Positions 7,267 through 11,310 of a DNA stretch of 11,310 bases are shown here, one piece after another. The notes beneath the pieces were generated by a model. The model worked only from the letters and a program-made list of their open reading frames with translations. It ran no database searches and had not been told where the DNA came from. Each line of letters starts with the position of its first letter. Positions within the stretch are counted from its first letter, which is position 1. This DNA is from Synergistaceae bacterium (GTDB lineage: Bacteria > Synergistota > Synergistia > Synergistales > Aminobacteriaceae): positions 1 through 11,310 of the forward strand of contig JAITPZ010000251.1 of NCBI GenBank assembly GCA_031289165.1. The letters are read 5' to 3'. Both the position numbers and the translations under genes were made by a program.

Positions 7267-8139
7267 GTGTTTTTACAGACTCTCGTAACCGGGCTTTCCA
7301 TCGGGGGTATCTACGCGCTGATGGCCGTCGGATACTCCCTTATTTTCAGCGTGCTGTCCTTCAGCAACTTCGCGCACGGCGCGGTGATCATGCTGGGGGC
7401 CTACATCGGGCTTGCGCTGGCGACGAAGCTGCATCTGGGGCTGGGCCTCGTGGCGGCGGGCAGCGTCGTCGGCGCGGGCATTCTTTCGGTCTGCAACGAG
7501 CGCGTCGCCTACGCCGCGCTGCGCCGGAGAAGGGCTCCCTCTCTCTACCTGATGATCAGCGCCATGGGCTGCTCTGTCTTTCTGGAAAATATGGTTTACG
7601 CGACGATCGGGTCGCGGTTCTACGCCTTTCCGGAGTTCTTCGGGCGACGGGTCGTCAGCGTGGGGGGCAGCACGCTCTCGCTGCTCGATCTCTTCGCCTT
7701 CGCGGTGTCCATCGGGGCGATTCTCGCGCTGCACCTCTTCATCACCCGGACGAAAATGGGCATCGCGATTCGAGCCGGCGTGAACGACATGACGATGTGC
7801 TCCCTGATGGGGGTGAACACCGACCGGCTGATCGCGGTCGTGTTCTTTCTGGCCGGGGCGTTCGCCGGAGTCGCCGGGGTTTTTCTGGGCATCAGGTACT
7901 TCGTCTATCCCACGATGGGCTGGGTCACGAACAAGGCCTACATCGCCGCGGTGATCGGGGGGCTGGGGAGTTTGCCCGGCGCGCTGATCGGCGGCCTGGT
8001 TCTGGGCGTTCTGGAGACGCTGGTCTCCACGTACGTGTCCAGCGTGCTGCGCGACGTGTTCAGCTTCACGATGCTGATCGCCCTCCTGATCTGGCTGCCC
8101 AACGGCCTGATGGGACACGAAACGGAGGACAAAGTGTGA
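7267..8139 (+). CDS. livH: LIV-type ABC transporter permease LivH
   Basis: A 290-residue inner-membrane permease with about eight hydrophobic helices. Family hallmarks: GGIYALMAVGYSLIF (13-27) and NFAHG (34-38) near the N-terminus; the cytoplasmic ATPase-contact region with IRAGVNDMTMCSLMGVN; and GGLGSLPG (231-238) near the C-terminus. It pairs with LivM to form the channel energised by LivG and LivF. GTG at 7267 is the only possible start: a stop in frame at 7234 is followed by no other start codon. The ribosome binding site is weak (GGGAA, 7255-7259), which may lower translation relative to the binding protein, a common need in such operons. The 54-nt gap after livJ holds no clear stem-loop. 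Confidence 0.95.
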   Translation: MFLQTLVTGLSIGGIYALMAVGYSLIFSVLSFSNFAHGAVIMLGAYIGLALATKLHLGLGLVAAGSVVGAGILSVCNERVAYAALRRRRAPSLYLMISAMGCSVFLENMVYATIGSRFYAFPEFFGRRVVSVGGSTLSLLDLFAFAVSIGAILALHLFITRTKMGIAIRAGVNDMTMCSLMGVNTDRLIAVVFFLAGAFAGVAGVFLGIRYFVYPTMGWVTNKAYIAAVIGGLGSLPGALIGGLVLGVLETLVSTYVSSVLRDVFSFTMLIALLIWLPNGLMGHETEDKV

Positions 8140-8140
8140 C

Positions 8141-8992
8141 ATGTACGAGGTAAACGTCGCCCTGCTGGCCTGCGTCAATATGATCGCCGTGCTGGGACTG
8201 TCGGTATTCACGGGCTTCACGGGGCTTTTTTCTCTGGGGCACGCGGCTTTTGTCGGCATCGGGGCCTACGCTTCAGGCGTGCTGACGTATCACTGGAACG
8301 TTCCCTTCTTTGTGGCGCTGCCCGCCGGGATGGCCGCCGCGGGCCTTTCCAGCCTCGTCATCGGCATTCCGACGCTCCGCGCCCGGCTGCGAAGCGATTA
8401 CTTCGCCATAGCGATACTCGGCTTCGGGGAGGCCCTGCGCGTCTGCCTCGAAAACCTTTCCCTCACGAACGGAGCGCGCGGGCTCTCGGTGGACAACCTC
8501 AGCAGCCCCGCGTGGATCCTCGGCGGCCTGGCGTTCAGCCTCATCGTGACGCGCAATTTCCTGAAGTCGCGCTTCGGAACGATGTTCGTCGCGATACGCG
8601 AGGACCCGGTCGCGGCGGAGATGGCCGGAATCGACCTGTTCCGGGCCCGCCTGCTCTCCCTCTTCGTGAGCGCCGTTCTGTGCGGCCTGTCAGGCGCGCT
8701 TCTGGCGCATCGCCTGGCCTTCATTCAGCCCGTCATGTTCACGCTGACGCAGTCCACCCAACTGCTGGCCTCGGTCATCGCCGGGGGGATGGGAAGCATC
8801 TCCGGCCCCGTCATCGTGGCGTTCGTGTTCACGTCGCTGCCGGAGATGCTGCGCGCGCTCAACATGTGGCGCCTTCCGGCCTACGGACTGCTGCTGGTTC
8901 TGATTATGATCTATCGCCCCCAGGGGCTTTTGGGCTATCGCGAGCTCACCGGCCTGTTCCGTTTCGATCGCTTTCGCGGGAGGATTCCATGA
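8141..8992 (+). CDS. livM: LIV-type ABC transporter permease LivM
   Basis: A 283-residue membrane protein of about eight helices, somewhat shorter than many LivM proteins. The LivM signature GLFSLGHAAFVGIGAY (28-43) is intact. The ATPase-coupling stretch IREDPVAAEMAGIDLFRARL, the motif GGMGSISGP (215-223) and the C-terminal YRPQGLLG are all typical. It forms the translocation pore with LivH. The ATG at 8141 begins one base after the livH stop, with GGAGGA (8124-8129) inside the end of livH, so translation of the two permeases is almost certainly coupled. Its own stop overlaps the start of livG. Confidence 0.95.
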   Translation: MYEVNVALLACVNMIAVLGLSVFTGFTGLFSLGHAAFVGIGAYASGVLTYHWNVPFFVALPAGMAAAGLSSLVIGIPTLRARLRSDYFAIAILGFGEALRVCLENLSLTNGARGLSVDNLSSPAWILGGLAFSLIVTRNFLKSRFGTMFVAIREDPVAAEMAGIDLFRARLLSLFVSAVLCGLSGALLAHRLAFIQPVMFTLTQSTQLLASVIAGGMGSISGPVIVAFVFTSLPEMLRALNMWRLPAYGLLLVLIMIYRPQGLLGYRELTGLFRFDRFRGRIP

Positions 8993-9855
8993 TGGAGTCC
9001 ATTGTGCCGACGCCCCTGCTGAAGGTGCGGGATCTCTCCCGTTCCTTCGGGGGGATCCGGGCCGTCGACGGATTGTCGTTCGATGCGGCGCGCGGGGAGA
9101 TCACGGGGCTGATCGGACCCAACGGGGCGGGAAAGACGACGGTGTTCAACCTGATCACGGGCGTCTGCCGTCCGTCGGCGGGCTCGATTCGCCTGAACGG
9201 GACCGACCTGACGGGCGCGCGTCCCGACAGGATCGTTCGCGCCGGGGTGGCCCGGACGTTTCAGAACATCCGTCTCTTCGGCCGCATGACCTGCCTGCAG
9301 AACGTCATGGTTCCGCTGCTTGCGCGGGGAGCCTGCGGGCCGTTCATCGCGTTTTTCCGCACCCCCGCCGTTCGCGGGGAGGAGGCCCGCGCGCGGGCGG
9401 AGGCCCTGCGGATCATGGCCGAAACGGGGGTGGCGGACGACGCGGAGAGGACGGCCTCGACCCTGCCCTACGGCCGGCAGCGCCGTCTGGAGATCGCGCG
9501 CGCCCTGGCGTGCTTCCCCCCGGATATCTCCCGCTCCCGCCTGCTGCTTCTGGACGAACCCGCGGCGGGGATGAACGACGCGGAGACGCGGGAGCTGGCC
9601 GCGACGATCGTGAGGGTGCGGGAAATTTTTGACGTGACGGTGCTCCTGATCGAGCACCATATCGACCTCGTGATGGACGTCTGTTCCCGCATCGTCGTCA
9701 TGGAGCGCGGCGCTCTTCTGGCCGAGGGGACGCCGCGGGACGTCCGAAACGACGAGCGCGTCATCACGGCCTACCTCGGACGCCCGCGAGACGCGCGGAG
9801 ACAGCAAAAAACACAGGAGCCGCAAAAAACGCGCGAGGGGGGGCGAAGCGCATGA
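8989..9855 (+). CDS. livG: LIV-type ABC transporter ATPase LivG
   Basis: A 288-residue cytoplasmic ATPase. Walker A GPNGAGKTT (43-51), the LivG-type signature LPYGRQRRLEIARAL (from 159), Walker B LLLLDEP (185-191) with the LivG-typical extension AAGMN, and the switch histidine H223 (IEHHIDLVM) are all present. With LivF it forms the ATPase pair that drives import. The start overlaps the livM stop; two ATG codons in tandem are possible. 8989 gives the ATGA overlap, while 8992 has the better spacing (7 nt) from GGGAGGA (8978-8984); the difference is one residue. The last 25 residues are a polar, basic tail (RRQQKTQEPQKTREGG) that is not part of the ATPase fold and is encoded by a short duplicated DNA segment. 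Confidence 0.96.
   Translation: MMESIVPTPLLKVRDLSRSFGGIRAVDGLSFDAARGEITGLIGPNGAGKTTVFNLITGVCRPSAGSIRLNGTDLTGARPDRIVRAGVARTFQNIRLFGRMTCLQNVMVPLLARGACGPFIAFFRTPAVRGEEARARAEALRIMAETGVADDAERTASTLPYGRQRRLEIARALACFPPDISRSRLLLLDEPAAGMNDAETRELAATIVRVREIFDVTVLLIEHHIDLVMDVCSRIVVMERGALLAEGTPRDVRNDERVITAYLGRPRDARRQQKTQEPQKTREGGRSA
9804..9830 (+). repeat. Short direct repeat with A6 tracts in the livG 3' end
   Basis: GCAAAAAAC occurs at 9804-9812 and again at 9822-9830, exactly 18 bp apart. It lies in frame and encodes the imperfect protein repeat QKTQEP/QKTREG in the LivG tail. The A6 tracts stand out in GC-rich surroundings and are prone to replication or ribosomal slippage. Confidence 0.6.
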
Positions 9856-10586
9856 ACCCCGGCGCAAACCCTCCCGGGCGCTGTCTGGAGGTGAAGGGGC
9901 TCCACGTTCACTACGGCAGCATCCACGCCCTGCACGGCGCGGACCTTCACGTCGACAGGGGGGAAATCGTCTGCGTGGTCGGCGCGAACGGCGCGGGAAA
10001 ATCCACTCTGATGTGGGCGATCGCCGGGGTACTGCCGCTCACGGGCGGGTCGATCGCGCTGAACGGCGCGCCCCTTCCGGCGCGCGCGCACGAGATCGTG
10101 ACGCTGGGGGTCTGTCTGGTCCCCGAACGGCGGCGGCTTTTCACCGCGCTGTCCGTCAGGGAAAACCTGATCATGGGCGCGGTGCGCCGAACGGACAGAG
10201 ACGGAATCGCCCTGGACATGGAGAAGTGTTTCGAGCTTTATCCCGTCCTGAAGGAGCGCATCGACCAGCGGTCGGGCACGCTTTCCGGCGGAGAGCAACA
10301 GATGCTGGCCGTCTCCCGCGCGCTGATGGGCCGCCCCTCCGTGCTGCTTCTGGACGAGCCCTCGCTGGGCCTGGCGCCGCTCGTGACGGACGCCCTTTTC
10401 GACACGATCCTGCGCATCCGCGACGAGGGCGTGACGGTGTTGCTGGTGGAGCAGAACGCCCTGCTGGCTCTCGATATCGGCGACCGCGGCTACGTCCTGC
10501 AGACGGGCGAAATCATAAAAAGCGCCCCCTGCGCCGAACTCGCCGAGGACCCATTGATTCGGAGAGCCTATCTGGGGGAGGAGTGA
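9852..10586 (+). CDS. livF: LIV-type ABC transporter ATPase LivF
   Basis: A 244-residue cytoplasmic ATPase of normal LivF length. Walker A GANGAGKST (44-52), signature LSGGEQQMLAVSRAL (from 144) and Walker B LLLDEPSLGLAP (165-176) are intact. The switch position reads VEQN, with Q201 where most ABC ATPases have histidine; this is usual for LivF, so it is not a defect. It is the partner of LivG in the uptake complex. The ATG overlaps the livG stop (ATGA), and a long G-rich site (9835-9843) lies 8 nt upstream within livG. It is the last gene of the operon: no same-operon gene follows for 257 nt. No intrinsic terminator with a T tract is visible after it; GGGCGCCC at 10591-10598 is a palindrome but lacks a following T run. 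Confidence 0.96.
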   Translation: MNPGANPPGRCLEVKGLHVHYGSIHALHGADLHVDRGEIVCVVGANGAGKSTLMWAIAGVLPLTGGSIALNGAPLPARAHEIVTLGVCLVPERRRLFTALSVRENLIMGAVRRTDRDGIALDMEKCFELYPVLKERIDQRSGTLSGGEQQMLAVSRALMGRPSVLLLDEPSLGLAPLVTDALFDTILRIRDEGVTVLLVEQNALLALDIGDRGYVLQTGEIIKSAPCAELAEDPLIRRAYLGEE

Positions 10587-10635
10587 CGCCGGGCGCCCTT
10601 CCGATTCTGATATATGCCATACGCGAAAACACGCT

Positions 10636-10647
10636 CCGCATATGCGG
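10636..10647. repeat. 12-bp perfect palindrome in the livF downstream gap
   Basis: CCGCATATGCGG reads the same on both strands. It lies 50 nt after livF and about 90 nt upstream of the next promoter, in the 257-nt gap 10587-10843. It could be a dimeric regulator site or a chance palindrome; it has no loop or T tract, so it is not a terminator. The rest of the gap has no gene: a 40-codon frame at 10614-10736 lacks a ribosome binding site. Confidence 0.35.
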
Positions 10648-10733
10648 CCGATTCAGGATCCACCTGTTCAGTGCATCACACGAGAGAAAATTGGCGCTCT
10701 TCATCCGCAAGTCTTTCGTCCCGGGAGTTCGAA

Positions 10734-10742
10734 TGATATAAT
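10734..10742 (+). promoter_or_regulatory. Extended -10 promoter (TGATATAAT)
   Basis: TGATATAAT is a perfect extended -10 element (TGnTATAAT). The -35 position 17 bp upstream (TTTCGT, 10714-10719) is poor, which is normal for extended -10 promoters. Transcription would start near 10749 and give a leader of about 95 nt before the GTG at 10844. Confidence 0.65.
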
Positions 10743-10843
10743 CACCTGAGCGGTTTCGGTGAAGCAGGGTTCAATAAAGGTTTTGGGCAAACGTGACCTG
10801 CGGAAACGGAAATTCAAAGAAACTAACTTGGAGGGGTTTGACG

Positions 10844-11310
10844 GTGAAGAGATTGACGGTTGTTTTGACGCTGCTGGCGGCTTTGTTCAGTTTTGCGGGG
10901 ATAAGAGAGGCGGCGGCGGCCGATGATGCGTATATACCCTTGGGGTTGAGAATGGAGATCAACGGCCTGCCGGTTCCCGATGGAACGATGATGACGGTGA
11001 GCCAGGGCAATTCGATAACGGTGAACTTTTACCCTCTGGATATCGACGTTAACGGTATCATTGATGCAGTAGATTATCGAATAGCGCCGCTGTCCACCGA
11101 TGAGACCGTGTCGGCCCCGTGGGTCATAAATCCCGCAGCCCCCGAGGGAAAGAGCGTGACGATGTCCTCCTTTGCGAATCCTACAACTGTACCTGACGCG
11201 ACTACGCTGTTGGCAAGTGCTACGATCGTGGTAACCGCAAGTTCGGTGGCTCCGGTCGCGGTCAATTTTGCTCTGGCGTACACCTCCTCAAGAGCGGGAG
11301 TAGGAGTACT
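10844..11310 (+). CDS. Secreted protein of unknown function, 5' part (3' end outside window)
   Basis: Open from GTG at 10844 to the window end (155 codons, no stop). GGAGGGG (10830-10836) lies 7 nt upstream of the GTG. The N-terminus is a clear Sec signal peptide: MKR, a hydrophobic core (LTVVLTLLAALFSFAG) and an AAAA cleavage region near residues 23-26, giving a mature start around DDAYIP. The mature part is rich in Val, Thr, Ser, Ala and Pro with alternating hydrophobic residues and contains no cysteine, suggesting an extracytoplasmic beta-sandwich; a conserved domain is not recognisable to me. Codon use is visibly less GC-biased than in the liv genes (many GTT, TTT, ACT, GTA, ATA codons). 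It has its own promoter at 10734-10742 and is probably not part of the liv operon. Surface or periplasmic location is likely; the role is unknown. Confidence 0.8.
   Translation, partial: MKRLTVVLTLLAALFSFAGIREAAAADDAYIPLGLRMEINGLPVPDGTMMTVSQGNSITVNFYPLDIDVNGIIDAVDYRIAPLSTDETVSAPWVINPAAPEGKSVTMSSFANPTTVPDATTLLASATIVVTASSVAPVAVNFALAYTSSRAGVGV

Noticed and set aside
10614..10736. 40-codon open frame in the livF downstream gap
   Set aside because: It has no ribosome binding site, a Ser/Arg-rich translation without motifs, and overlaps the promoter of the next gene.
10743..10843. GGGCAAAC (10785-10792) in the leader of the secreted-protein gene as part of a cyclic-di-GMP riboswitch
   Set aside because: The other conserved parts of that class, such as GACGCAAAGC, are missing and the pairing arms do not form.

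Overview
The window is GC-rich, gene-dense bacterial DNA with every recognisable gene on the + strand. Starts are mostly ATG or GTG, with one TTG, and are usually preceded by a GGAGG-type ribosome binding site. The nature of the genes (a complete branched-chain/hydrophobic amino acid ABC uptake operon beside a meso-diaminopimelate decarboxylase, ankyrin proteins, a secreted protein with a standard Sec signal) fits an amino-acid-using Gram-negative-type bacterium. Synergistota would be my guess, but nothing in the sequence proves the phylum.

Left part (1-4552): the 3' end of an ankyrin-repeat protein made of 33-residue repeats; an ABC half-exporter (fused membrane and ATPase domains, TTG start); a zinc-dependent nucleoside-deaminase-like enzyme with its own -10 box; and a 412-residue protein with a short divergent ankyrin block followed by a C-terminal region I do not recognise. 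A 13-bp palindrome embedded in regularly spaced ACGT tetranucleotides lies just before that last gene. These four genes do not form an obvious single pathway.

Middle and right (4553-10586): lysA (last step of lysine biosynthesis) is preceded by a short leader with mutually exclusive pairing arms ending in TTTT. It is followed after 79 nt by a full five-gene LIV-type uptake system: binding protein (livJ), two permeases (livH, livM) and two ATPases (livG, livF). The last four genes are tightly packed, with ATGA start/stop overlaps at livM/livG and livG/livF. Together they would bind an amino acid or related compound in the periplasm and import it with ATP.

Right edge (10587-11310): a 257-nt intergenic region holds a 12-bp palindrome and a consensus extended -10 promoter (TGATATAAT). 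It leads to a GTG-started secreted protein of unknown function that runs off the window.

No tRNA, rRNA, CRISPR array, insertion sequence or integrase was seen. The window looks like ordinary chromosome with two ankyrin genes of accessory character. I did not find a clear new multi-gene system; the best leads are the unknown C-terminal domain of the second ankyrin protein, the leader of lysA and the palindromic site at 3269-3298.
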